Notes under the pieces: model-generated
What the model saw: only the letters and a program-made list of their open reading frames with translations
Told to the model about the DNA's origin: nothing
Database searches by the model: none
In this document: positions 1 to 7,600 of the stretch, in pieces
Numbering within the stretch: position 1 is the first letter of the stretch
Layout of the letters: every line of letters starts with the position of its first letter
Made by a program: the position numbers and the translations under genes
Source: Clostridium sp.
GTDB lineage: Bacteria; Bacillota_A; Clostridia; Lachnospirales; Lachnospiraceae
Reading direction: 5' to 3'
DNA length: 10,202 bases
Assembly: GCA_023666975.1 (NCBI GenBank)
Contig: JAMPAW010000120.1
Coordinates: 1 to 10,202, forward strand

Positions 1-210
1 ATTGATATGGGTATATTAACACAAAAAAGTTTTGATGATTGCCAACACATTGGAGCCGCCATTATAAATGAATGTGATTGTATTATATCATGGAATTTCA
101 AACATATTGTTAATGTGAAAACAATCCGAGGTGTAAGAGCAATTACTAACTTAGAAGGATATAAGATGATTGAAATCTTGAATCCATCTGTATTATTGGA
201 AAGTGAGTGA
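1..210 (+). CDS. PIN-domain (VapC-like) protein, C-terminal part
   Basis: This is the C-terminal end of a PIN-domain protein. The reading frame is open at base 1 (Ile-Asp-Met...), so the ATG at base 7 is probably internal and the start lies to the left of the window. PIN proteins are Mg-dependent ribonucleases; VapC members cut tRNA or rRNA as toxins. The visible part carries the late PIN signature: DDCQHIGAA, with an acidic residue placed where the family has a metal ligand, then DCIISWNFKHIVN, which matches the frequent D-x-(I/L)-V-S-W-N-F-x-H block, and a closing NLEGYKMIEILNPSVLLE strand region. The early catalytic Asp and Glu cannot be seen. Its stop (TGA 208-210) overlaps the start of the next small gene, a typical two-gene toxin-antitoxin layout. 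The DNA is clearly more AT-rich than the core genes. PIN membership is quite sure; toxin activity is inferred. Confidence 0.8.
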   Translation: MDMGILTQKSFDDCQHIGAAIINECDCIISWNFKHIVNVKTIRGVRAITNLEGYKMIEILNPSVLLESE

Positions 211-395
211 TGATTATGGAAAAACCGATACTTAGTCCTGATTTTACAATAGAAGATATTCATAAAATCAGGGAATATCATTATGAAATCACAAAGAATA
301 TGACGAATCAGGAAAAAATTAATTTTTATAATGAAGGAGGGAGAGCCTTTTTAAAGGAAATGGAGGAACGAAAGTTGAAAAAAAGTGCAATGTAA
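210..395 (+). CDS. Small conserved protein, probable partner/antitoxin of the PIN protein
   Basis: This gene encodes a 61-residue, charged, probably helical protein. It opens MIMEKPILSPDFTIEDIHKI and ends in a Lys/Glu-rich helix. I recall similar short proteins (…SPDFTIEDIHKIREYxYE…, then a N-MT-xxE-x-xxY segment) beside PIN-domain genes in Clostridia, but no characterised function. No helix-turn-helix or ribbon-helix-helix is evident. Three starts are possible: GTG 207, ATG 210 and ATG 216. I chose ATG 210 because GGAAAG at 199-204 lies a workable distance upstream and the codon overlaps the TGA of the PIN gene (TGATG), suggesting translational coupling. Being an antitoxin is an inference from position and size alone. 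In many VapBC pairs the antitoxin gene comes first, so the real antitoxin could instead be upstream of the window. Confidence 0.65.
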   Translation: MIMEKPILSPDFTIEDIHKIREYHYEITKNMTNQEKINFYNEGGRAFLKEMEERKLKKSAM

Positions 396-429
396 CGGTT
401 TCGGCAACCCTGAATCAAACAATACGAAG

Positions 430-1116
430 TTACCACTCCGTATACACCCGATTCAGCGTGAAGGAAATGATTGCTAGTACATTTGCCGTAATGGTGGATT
501 CAGGCCATGTGGCATATATTTCACTGGAAGCCACATTTTTAATGTAGTCCCGATAGGGGACGTAGTAATCGGTGGCAGTGGTATCGGAGGGGGAACCGTC
601 ATGGACAACGATATATTCCGGAACGACAACACGGCTTAAGACAATTTCACCGCGTTCGTCCATCGGCTTGATTTCCGCTTCGGCAATTTTAGGCGGATAA
701 TATTCCCATAGCGTGTGTCCGCTGATAACGGTAGGGTCATATTGGTTTTGGTTTGTGGCAGACGGTGACATGCGGATATTCTGCAGTCCCCGCTCTCCGG
801 AAAGTATTTGCACACCGGAAATAATGGCGTCATCGTAGCCTTCGGCAGATATTTTGATATTGTACTCACTGTAGGGCTGATTGTCAGATGGCTCTAAAGA
901 AAACTCAAGAGGCGGAGCGGCCAATTCAATATTGTCTGACTGTCCGTCTGCATTGGTCGTAATCTGTTCGATCGTTTCGTTGGGATTGCCTGTGGAGGCA
1001 ATGGAGATTTGTGCATCCTGAATGGGAATCTGATTGGTATCGGATACCGCATTTATCTGTAAATAACCGGTATCAATATTTTCTTGGGCTGCTTTTAGAT
1101 ATTTTCTTAATTTCAT
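430..1116 (-). CDS. Spore/cell-wall associated protein, C-terminally truncated (likely pseudogene)
   Basis: This gene encodes 228 residues with no signal peptide or membrane segment. Residues about 16-120 look like a carboxypeptidase-regulatory-like beta-sandwich: GYLQINAVSDT, IPIQDAQISIAS, TNADGQSDNIELAAPPLEFSL and SEYNIKISAEGYDDAIISGVQIL. A linker with GEIVLSRVVVPEYIVVHDGSP follows, then YYVPYRDYIKNVASSEIYATW and ANVLAIISFTLNRVYTEW. From memory, this matches clostridial proteins, often annotated as peptidoglycan-binding or spore cortex-lytic, that are about twice as long. Those continue after YTEW with a YRxKGYDFTITSS-type segment and end in a peptidoglycan-binding domain. Here TGG is followed at once by TAA (430-432), and none of the expected continuation appears in any minus-strand frame of 396-429. 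The start at 1116 (MKLRKYL) is preferred over 1134 because AAAGGA at 1123-1128 sits 6 bases upstream. The product may be non-functional or a stand-alone N-terminal domain. Truncation is fairly sure; the biochemical role is not. Confidence 0.7.
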   Translation of the reverse strand: MKLRKYLKAAQENIDTGYLQINAVSDTNQIPIQDAQISIASTGNPNETIEQITTNADGQSDNIELAAPPLEFSLEPSDNQPYSEYNIKISAEGYDDAIISGVQILSGERGLQNIRMSPSATNQNQYDPTVISGHTLWEYYPPKIAEAEIKPMDERGEIVLSRVVVPEYIVVHDGSPSDTTATDYYVPYRDYIKNVASSEIYATWPESTITANVLAIISFTLNRVYTEW

Positions 1117-1117
1117 C

Positions 1118-1175
1118 TTGAATCCTTTCAACATACAAAAAGCACATTTTTATTATCATATGAGAAAGGATTCAA
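1118..1175. repeat. Inverted repeat with 12-bp perfect arms
   Basis: TTGAATCCTTTC (1118-1129) is matched by GAAAGGATTCAA (1164-1175). After a small asymmetry the pairing resumes with CATA (1132-1135) and TATG (1159-1162), and the centre has AAAAA/TTTTT (1137-1141, 1147-1151). Each arm carries an AAAGGATTCAA ribosome-site-like stretch followed by an ATG, one on each strand. On the minus strand this is the real ribosome binding site of the gene starting at 1116. The right arm overlaps the candidate sigma-K promoter. It could be an operator, an mRNA hairpin that masks the ribosome site, or a leftover of a local inverted duplication. Confidence 0.6.
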
Positions 1176-1181
1176 AATGGT
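1154..1181 (-). promoter_or_regulatory. Candidate sigma-K-type promoter for the truncated spore-type gene
   Basis: Reading the minus strand, AACC (-35, AC at 1181-1180) is followed after 16 bases by CATATGATA (1162-1154). This fits the Bacillus sigma-K pattern (mACm, 16-17 bases, CATAnnnTA). Transcription would begin near 1146, giving a leader of about 30 bases before the ATG at 1116. Late mother-cell expression would suit a spore coat or cortex protein. The -35 element is very short, so chance agreement is possible. Confidence 0.45.
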
Positions 1182-1251
1182 TACTGAAACATTTAAAGGA
1201 ACATTCTAATGGGAAATCAATAAGAAAGCAACTCATTTTCAATATTAACAC

Positions 1252-1280
1252 TTGAAAGTTATTTTCTAAAGTTGTATAAT
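1252..1280 (+). promoter_or_regulatory. Sigma-A promoter of the MFS transporter gene
   Basis: TTGAAA (1252-1257), a 17-base spacer and TATAAT (1275-1280) form a nearly perfect vegetative promoter. Transcription would start near 1287, about 50 bases before the ATG at 1340. Confidence 0.85.
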
Positions 1281-1339
1281 TAATTAGTTTGTTTTTGGAT
1301 AAAACACAAAAAACAGAAGATGCGGAGGGTAGAAGTATT

Positions 1340-2716
1340 ATGGAAGAAAATGAAAAGAAAACCGGTGGCTGGCGTACAAACAAGTGGATACGTGCAGCAA
1401 TTCCGGCATTGCTGCTTCACTGCAGTATTGGTACTGTATATTGCTGGTCCATATTCAGTCAGGAGATAGCTGACTATATCGGATTTTCCAAGGGTGCAAC
1501 GGAATGGGCATTTAGCTTTGCTATCTTTTTCCTCGGAATGTCGGCGGCATTTTTGGGTAACGTGGTAGAAAAGGATATTCACAAGTCCTCTTTAATTGCT
1601 GCAATCTGCTTTGCACTTGGTATGGCAGGTACAGGTCTCTTTATTTATTATGGCGGAACACATCAGGGAAGTATGCTTTCCTTGATTGGAATTTATATCT
1701 GTTACGGTTTCATTATGGGTATTGGTCTGGGAACCGGATATTTATCTCCAGTGAAAACATTGATGCTTTGGTTTGAGGACAGAAAAGGTCTTGCTACCGG
1801 ACTGGCAGTTGCCGGATTTGGTGCAGCAAAGGCTATCGCCAGCCCGATTATGCAGGCGATGCTGGACAATTTAGGTGAAGGCGGAATCTATAAAATGTTC
1901 ATCATTCTGGCATGTGTATATTTTGTCATGATGTTTGTCGGGCATTTACTGCTGAAAAAACCTGACGGCTGGCATGAACCGCAGAAAACGGAAAAAGGCC
2001 AGAGTGTAATGTCGGTAATCAAGACAAAGCCAATCAGCAATTATGTCGGTATCTGGCTGATGTTTTACATTAATATCACATGTGGCCTTGCCCTGATCTC
2101 GCAGGAAAAAATGATTGTGAAATGTATCGGTCTTGCCAGTGTAGTAGGAATTATTTCTACGGTTTCTGCCGTGTTTAATGCCGGAGGACGTCTTGGATTC
2201 TCGGCATGGGCAGATACGATGAAGGACAGAAATACGATTTATAAATTAATCTTTATTTTGTCTATTGTGTTTACCGGAATCATTATTGTGACCGGAGGTA
2301 TCAAAAACGGAGAGGGAAATATTGTGTTGACCGCTCTTGTGTTGTGCTTGATTTTTGTTGTAAATGCCGGCTATGGCGGTGGTTTTTCCAACGTGCCTAC
2401 ACTGCTGTCCGACCATTACGGAATGAGCAATATCAGTGCGATTCATGGAATCACCCTTTCTGCATGGGCTTTTGCCGGACTTACCGGTAATCAGATGGCA
2501 ACATGGATAGTCAATCATTTCGGTGAAACGATAGAGATCGAACATGCATTAGACAATGGGGAAATAGAAATGCTTACCGTAAATCCTACAGGGTATCAGT
2601 GTGTGCTGTATGCAACAATTGTGTTATATATTCTCGCTTTAATCGTATGTCTTGTCTTTGTCAAGCCGACAGGCAAGGCTTTGAAGGAGAAGGAAACGGA
2701 AAAAGCGGCTGATTAA
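1340..2716 (+). CDS. OFA-type MFS transporter (oxalate/formate antiporter family)
   Basis: This gene encodes a 458-residue, very hydrophobic protein with roughly twelve membrane segments, the usual size of the major facilitator superfamily. Family features of the oxalate:formate antiporter (OFA) group are visible: an N-terminal AAIPALLLHCSIGTVYCWSIF helix (about 19-39), the GTGYLSPVKTLMLWFEDRKG and LATGLAVAGFG block (131-161) between halves of the first bundle, a GGRLGFSAWADTMKDR loop (282-297), and YGGGFSNVPTLLSDHYG (345-361). OFA members include OxlT (oxalate/formate) and YhjX of E. coli (pyruvate-responsive); the substrate here is probably a small carboxylate but cannot be fixed. The start is ATG 1340: GGAGGG at 1324-1329 lies 10 bases upstream, whereas an in-frame TTG at 1289 has no such site. 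The gene has its own promoter and terminator, so it is a single-gene unit unrelated to the plsX operon downstream. Confidence 0.88.
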   Translation: MEENEKKTGGWRTNKWIRAAIPALLLHCSIGTVYCWSIFSQEIADYIGFSKGATEWAFSFAIFFLGMSAAFLGNVVEKDIHKSSLIAAICFALGMAGTGLFIYYGGTHQGSMLSLIGIYICYGFIMGIGLGTGYLSPVKTLMLWFEDRKGLATGLAVAGFGAAKAIASPIMQAMLDNLGEGGIYKMFIILACVYFVMMFVGHLLLKKPDGWHEPQKTEKGQSVMSVIKTKPISNYVGIWLMFYINITCGLALISQEKMIVKCIGLASVVGIISTVSAVFNAGGRLGFSAWADTMKDRNTIYKLIFILSIVFTGIIIVTGGIKNGEGNIVLTALVLCLIFVVNAGYGGGFSNVPTLLSDHYGMSNISAIHGITLSAWAFAGLTGNQMATWIVNHFGETIEIEHALDNGEIEMLTVNPTGYQCVLYATIVLYILALIVCLVFVKPTGKALKEKETEKAAD

Positions 2717-2733
2717 TACAGATAGAGAAAAGG

Positions 2734-2769
2734 ACAGGGTCGTTACTTAAGGTAACGGCTCTGTTTTTT
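2734..2769 (+). terminator. Intrinsic terminator after the MFS gene
   Basis: A 13-bp stem (left arm 2734-2746, right arm 2752-2764, two G-T wobbles) closes a 5-base loop TTAAG and is followed by a run of T to 2769. It starts 17 bases after the stop codon and separates this gene from the plsX operon. Confidence 0.92.
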
Positions 2770-2771
2770 GA

Positions 2772-2800
2772 TTGTCAAAGAAAACATTTTATGATATAGT
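2772..2800 (+). promoter_or_regulatory. Sigma-A promoter of the plsX-rnc-smc-mutS operon
   Basis: TTGTCA (2772-2777), a 17-base spacer and TATAGT (2795-2800), with an extended -10 TG at 2792-2793. Transcription would start near 2807, leaving a leader of about 70 bases. The leader holds a small inverted repeat TGTTCT/AGAACA (2811-2816, 2831-2836). No FapR-type operator (TTAGTACCTA-like) is visible, although FapR controls plsX in Bacillus. Confidence 0.8.
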
Positions 2801-2878
2801 AAATTAGCTGTGTTCTGCCATTATAAGGAAAGAACAGACAATTTCAGGTAATGGGCACAGGGAAATGGAGGGCATATC

Positions 2879-3883
2879 ATGTCGGAGATAACAAAAGTAG
2901 TATTGGATGCAATGGGAGGGGACAATTCCCCCGGGGAAATGGTGATTGGTGCCGTAAATGCAGTCAACGAAAAAGAGGATTTGTTTGTATATATTGTGGG
3001 AACTGAAGACAAGATTAAAAGCGAACTGGAACAGCATGAATATCCTGCCGACCGGATTGAGGTGGTACACGCACAGGACGAGATAACCTGTCATGACTCT
3101 CCGGTAAATGCAATCCGTTCCAAAAAAGATTCTTCAATGGTGATTGGTCTTAGAATGCTTAAGGAGGGAAAGGCGGACGGCTTTGTGTCTCCCGGTAATT
3201 CCGGTGCGGTTTTGGTCGGCGGACAGGTTCTTATCGGTAAGATGAAGGGAATTGAACGTGCACCTCTGGCACCGATTCTTCCCACGGTAAACGGAGTCGC
3301 ACTGCTGATTGACTGCGGTGCCAATGTGGACGCCAAGCCGAGTAATCTGGTGCAGTTTGCAAAAATGGGTTCCATTTATATGGAAAATGTTATCGGTGTG
3401 AAAAATCCGCGGGTCGGCATTGTGAATATCGGTGCCGAGGAGGAAAAGGGAAATGCATTGGTAAAGGAGACATTCCCGCTGCTGAAAGAGTGTAAGGATA
3501 TTCATTTTATCGGGAGCATTGAGGCAAGGGATTTCCCATTCGGAGCGGCAGATGTAGTGGTAACCGAGGCTTTTGTCGGTAATGTAATGCTTAAGCTTAC
3601 CGAGGGGCTTGCTGCAGGCTTAATCGGAAAGATAAAAGAGGGAATGACAGCCACACCGATTTCTACTCTTGGTGCGGCACTGGTAAAGCCGCAGTTAAAA
3701 AAGACCTTAAAGACATTTGACGCAACACAGTATGGCGGCGCACCGCTTTTGGGGCTAAACGGTCTTGTCGTCAAAATTCATGGCAGCGCTACGAACAAAG
3801 AGGTGAAGAATGCTTTGTTTCAGGTAGAAACCTTTAAACGGCAGGATATCAACGGTAAAATCAAAAAATATCTGTTGGATTAA
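2879..3883 (+). CDS. plsX: Phosphate acyltransferase PlsX
   Basis: PlsX is a peripheral membrane enzyme that converts acyl-ACP and phosphate to acyl-phosphate. PlsY then uses acyl-phosphate to acylate glycerol-3-phosphate in phospholipid synthesis. The 334-residue length is normal. Visible family blocks are VVLDAMGGDNSPGEMVIGAV (7-26), HDSPVNAIRSKKDSSM (72-87), GFVSPGNSGAVLVGGQ (101-116), LLIDCGANVDAKPSNLVQFA (142-161), VGIVNIGAEEEKGN (179-192), SIEARDFPFGAADVVVTEAF (213-232) and GAPLLGLNGLVVKIHG. In the glycine loop at 104-110 Pro replaces the more usual Ala (SAGxxGA). ATG 2879 is preceded by GGAGGG (2867-2872) with 6-base spacing. It is the first gene of the operon; rnc follows after 23 bases. 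The neighbours often found with it, yceD-rpmF before and acpP after, are not here. Confidence 0.96.
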   Translation: MSEITKVVLDAMGGDNSPGEMVIGAVNAVNEKEDLFVYIVGTEDKIKSELEQHEYPADRIEVVHAQDEITCHDSPVNAIRSKKDSSMVIGLRMLKEGKADGFVSPGNSGAVLVGGQVLIGKMKGIERAPLAPILPTVNGVALLIDCGANVDAKPSNLVQFAKMGSIYMENVIGVKNPRVGIVNIGAEEEKGNALVKETFPLLKECKDIHFIGSIEARDFPFGAADVVVTEAFVGNVMLKLTEGLAAGLIGKIKEGMTATPISTLGAALVKPQLKKTLKTFDATQYGGAPLLGLNGLVVKIHGSATNKEVKNALFQVETFKRQDINGKIKKYLLD

Positions 3884-3906
3884 AGGAATAAGACGGGGAA
3901 TGAAAA

Positions 3907-4611
3907 ATGCTGAATTTTAATGTGGAAGAGATAGAAAAGAATATCCAGTATGAGTTTAAGGATAAAGCCCTGCTAAGACAGGCATTTTCCCATAGCTCCT
4001 TCATCAACGAGATGAAGCGGAAAGGAATGGAGAGCTATGAGCGGCTGGAATTTTTAGGCGATGCGGTATTAGAGCTTATCACCAGTGAGTTTTTATTTGA
4101 ACAGGATAAGAATATGCAGGAGGGAAAGCTGACCAGACTCAGAGCCTCCATTGTCTGCGAGTTTACGTTGTCGGCAGTCTCCGAGATGCTGCAGTTTGGA
4201 GAGTTTGTACTGCTGTCAAAGGGGGAAGAGCAGACTGGTGGACGCAAGAGAAGCTCTATTTTGTGTGATTTATTTGAGTCGGTATTAGGTGCGATTTACC
4301 TTGACGGTGGAATGGAAGCGGCAAAGGAATATGTACACAGTTTTCTGCTTACTGATATTGAGCACAAAACGCTGTTTTATGATGCCAAGACGATTTTACA
4401 GGAAATGGTGCAGAAGGACGGAAAAGGGGTTGTTACCTATGAGTTGATTGAAGAGAGCGGGCCTGACCATAATAAGAGCTTTGTCACGCAGGTTTTGGTC
4501 GACGGGGTTAAGCTCGCCAGCGGAGAAGGCTCATCTAAGAAAAATGCACATCAGATGGCGGCATACAGGGCGATTTTGAAGCTGAGAGAACAGGGGAAGA
4601 CAGTGGAATAG
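3907..4611 (+). CDS. rnc: Ribonuclease III
   Basis: RNase III is a homodimeric, Mg-dependent endonuclease that cuts double-stranded RNA. It matures 16S and 23S rRNA precursors and processes some mRNAs. At 234 residues it is a full-length bacterial enzyme. The nuclease domain (about 1-150) holds the signature ERLEFLGDAVL (45-55), giving E45, E48 and D52, and the second metal-binding pair D121 and E124 in CDLFESVLGAIYLDGG (120-135). The double-stranded RNA-binding domain (about 159-228) runs from AKTILQEMVQ through GPDHNKSFVTQVLVDG to GSSKKNAHQMAAYRAILKL. All catalytic residues are present. GGGGAA at 3895-3900 lies 6 bases before ATG 3907. The gene sits between plsX and smc, a common Firmicute order, and its stop is 8 bases from the smc start. 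Confidence 0.97.
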   Translation: MLNFNVEEIEKNIQYEFKDKALLRQAFSHSSFINEMKRKGMESYERLEFLGDAVLELITSEFLFEQDKNMQEGKLTRLRASIVCEFTLSAVSEMLQFGEFVLLSKGEEQTGGRKRSSILCDLFESVLGAIYLDGGMEAAKEYVHSFLLTDIEHKTLFYDAKTILQEMVQKDGKGVVTYELIEESGPDHNKSFVTQVLVDGVKLASGEGSSKKNAHQMAAYRAILKLREQGKTVE

Positions 4612-4619
4612 GAGTTTTT

Positions 4620-7600
4620 ATGTATTTAAAAAGTATTGAGGTATATGGATTTAAGTCCTTTGCCAATCGTATAGTATTTGAATTTAACAAAGGAATCACG
4701 GGAATTGTAGGTCCGAATGGAAGCGGCAAGAGCAATGTCGGTGACGCAGTGCGCTGGGTGCTCGGTGAACAGAGCGCAAAGCAGCTGCGTGGAGCCAAAA
4801 TGGAAGATGTCATCTTTGCCGGGACGGAGCTTAGAAAACCGCACGGCGCTGCTTATGTTGCGATTACATTGGACAACAGTGACCATTCTCTGCCGATAGA
4901 CTATGAAGAGGTGACGGTAGCGCGCCGTGTATACCGCTCCGGTGAGAGTGAATACCTGATTAATGGTACAGTCAGCCGGCTTAAAGATGTCCATTCCCTT
5001 TTCTTTGATACCGGTATTGGCAAAGAGGGATATTCCATTATTGGCCAGGGACAGGTAGAGAAGATTCTGTCCGGTAAGCCGGAGGAACGGCGCGAGCTGT
5101 TTGATGAGGCTGCCGGCATTGTCAAATATAAGAAAAATAAAGCGGCAACGGAGAAGTCACTGGCGGCAGAGCGGGAAAACCTAAGCCGTGTGAATGATAT
5201 TTTGTCCGAGCTGGAAAAACAGGTAGGCCCGCTGGAGAAGCAGTCGGAAGTGGCAAAAAAGTACCTGCTGTATAAAGGAGAATTAAAGCGGTTTGACGTC
5301 AATGTGTTTCTGATGGAAAACGAGAGAATCGAAAGCCTGTTAAAAGAAAACGAAGAAAAACTGCATATTGTCAACGGTGACAGTGAACGTCTGAAACAGG
5401 AATATGAGGACGCCAAAAATGAATATGCTCGCATTGAGACCGTGTTAGAACAGCGCAGTCAGGTCATTGATGAAAATAAGAATAAAATCCACGAGCTGAA
5501 GTTAAAGAACCAGCGCAACGAGGGAGAAATCAATGTATTAAACCAGCAGATTTCCAATGCCAAGTCCACGGATTTACATATGGGAGAACAGATTGACCGC
5601 ATTAACCAGTCTCTTCAGATTCAGGAGAAGGAAAAGATTGAATTTCAGGACAAGAAAGCCGTTCTTGATGAGAAAATGGATAACGCAGATGATGTATTGG
5701 ATCAGGCAAAAGAGGTCAGTGAAACGATTGAGGAGGCAATTGGTGAGCTGGAGAGGGAGATTGAGAACAGTAAGGCAGATATCATTGAGTATATGAACGA
5801 CGATGCCAATCTGAAGGCCAAAGTCGGGCGGTACGATGCCATGCTTGAGAACATCAACTACCGCAAGACACAGCTTAACCAGCGTTTTTTGCAGTTTAAA
5901 TCTGACGAAATGAAGGATAAAGAGGAATATGAAAAACACAATGCCTCTCTTTCCGAAATTGAGAGCACGGTAGCGGATATTCTGACGAGGCTTGAAGCAA
6001 CAGATGCCGGTCTTGACCAAAATACGATTGCGACAAATGAAAATAAGCAGCGTTTGTTTAATGCCAATAATGAATACAGCAGTGTCAAATCAAAGCTGGA
6101 GGCATTGCGCAATATTACGGAGCGGTATGACGGATATGGCAATTCCATTAAGCGTGTCATGGAGCAAAAGGAACACAATCCGGGAATTGTCGGTGTTGTG
6201 GCAGATATTGTACAGGTAAATAAGGAATATGAGATCGCCGTCGAAACGGCTCTTGGCGGGAGCATTCAGAACATTGTTACGGATAATGAAAATACGGCAA
6301 AACGCCTGATTCAGTTTTTGAAGAAAAACCGTTACGGACGTGCCACATTTCTCCCCCTTACGACAATCGGGGAGAAATACAGTGAATTTAACAACAGGGA
6401 GGCATTAAAGGAGCCGGGCGTTATCGGTCTTGCCAAGGATTTAGTGAAGATTCATGACAAATACAGTGCCGTTACGAATCATCTCCTCGGAAGGATTCTG
6501 GTCGTGGATACCATTGACCATGCTATTGCACTCAATAAGAAGTTTCACCAGAGCCTTAGAATTGTGACCAAGGAGGGAGAGCTTTTGATGCCGGGCGGGG
6601 CAATGACCGGTGGTGCATTTAAAAACTCCTCCAATCTTTTGGGAAGGAAACGTGAGCTGGAGGAGCTTTCCAGGGAACTGTCCGAAATTAACAATGAGAT
6701 TGCCAACGCGACAAAGGAAGAAACGGAGCTCCGTACCGTCAGGGAAGAATTAAAAACCACGAAAGAGGATTTGAATCTGCAGCTGCAGGAGCTCTATCTG
6801 CAGAAAAATACCGTGACGATGAATATTGAACAGGTGTCTAAGAATCTGGCGGAAACGGCAACGGCATTTGCCTCTGTTAATAGGGAGAGCAAGGAACTGG
6901 AATCCCAGATTGACGAGATTAACCAGAATAAGACCGAGCTTTATGATAACCATAAGCAGGCTGAGGCAGCCAAGAGGGCTTTGGAGGAGAGAATAGAAGC
7001 TCTGGAAGAGCAGGTGGTTCTGAAAAAGGAAGAACTGAAGAAGGCTAATGAGAAGGTTTCGGAGCTTATGCTGGAATTTAATACGATTAAGCAGCAGGAC
7101 GATTTTCTGATTGAAAATCTCAAACGTATACGGGCGGAGGAGAATAAGCTGCATGAAGAATTGGATTTATACCGTTCACAGATGAGTGACTCCGGAAAGG
7201 CCGTGGAAACGCTGGTGTCCAAAATCAATCAGTATAAAGCAATTATGGAGGCCGACCGCAGGGAGATAGAGGCATTGGAGGCCGCACTTGCCAAGGATAT
7301 GTCGGAAAAAGAGGAGTTAAATGCCAGACATAAAGAGTTTTTTGGCAGACGGGAGAAACTCAATGAGGAAATCACAGGTCTGGATAAGGCGGCTTTCCGC
7401 CTGTCCGCTCAGGTAGAGAAAATCAGCGAACAGGCAGATTCCCTGAGCCGCTATATGTGGGAGGAGTATGAGCTTACTTATCAGTCTGCACTGGAACTGA
7501 AAGATAATACGCTTAACGATTTGGATTCGCTGAAACGTGAAGTGTCTGCGGTAAAGGCAAAGATAAAGGCATTGGGTGATGTCAATGTCAATGCCATTGA

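Noticed and set aside
334..371. Strong AAGGAGG inside the small partner gene as a start signal for an internal product
   Set aside because: The next in-frame ATG (360) would give only an 11-residue Lys/Glu-rich tail, and the stretch is ordinary coding sequence of the longer gene.
396..429. Bidirectional terminator between the convergent PIN partner gene and the truncated gene
   Set aside because: Only a 4-bp GGTT/AACC stem is present and no T run follows.
430..1134. Start of the minus-strand spore-type gene at 1134 (MLKGFKMKLRK...)
   Set aside because: No ribosome site precedes it; the ATG at 1116 has AAAGGA 6 bases upstream and gives the family-like start MKLRKYL.
1177..1209. 10-codon reading frame with a ribosome-like site as a real small gene
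   Set aside because: Too short to support, no recognisable product and no clear promoter; its ribosome site is explained by the inverted repeat. Kept only as part of a finding.
1289..1339. N-terminal extension of the MFS protein from a TTG at 1289
   Set aside because: It begins only about two bases after the predicted transcription start and lacks a ribosome site; GGAGGG before ATG 1340 decides the start.
2770..2878. FapR operator or riboswitch upstream of plsX
   Set aside because: No TTAGTACCTA-like palindrome and no room or structure for a known riboswitch; only a small 6-bp repeat is seen.
4901..5434. Long minus-strand open frames opposite smc and other core genes
   Set aside because: They mirror the coding frame of well-conserved genes, have no supporting ribosome sites, and translate to low-complexity Ser/Leu/Phe-rich shadows.
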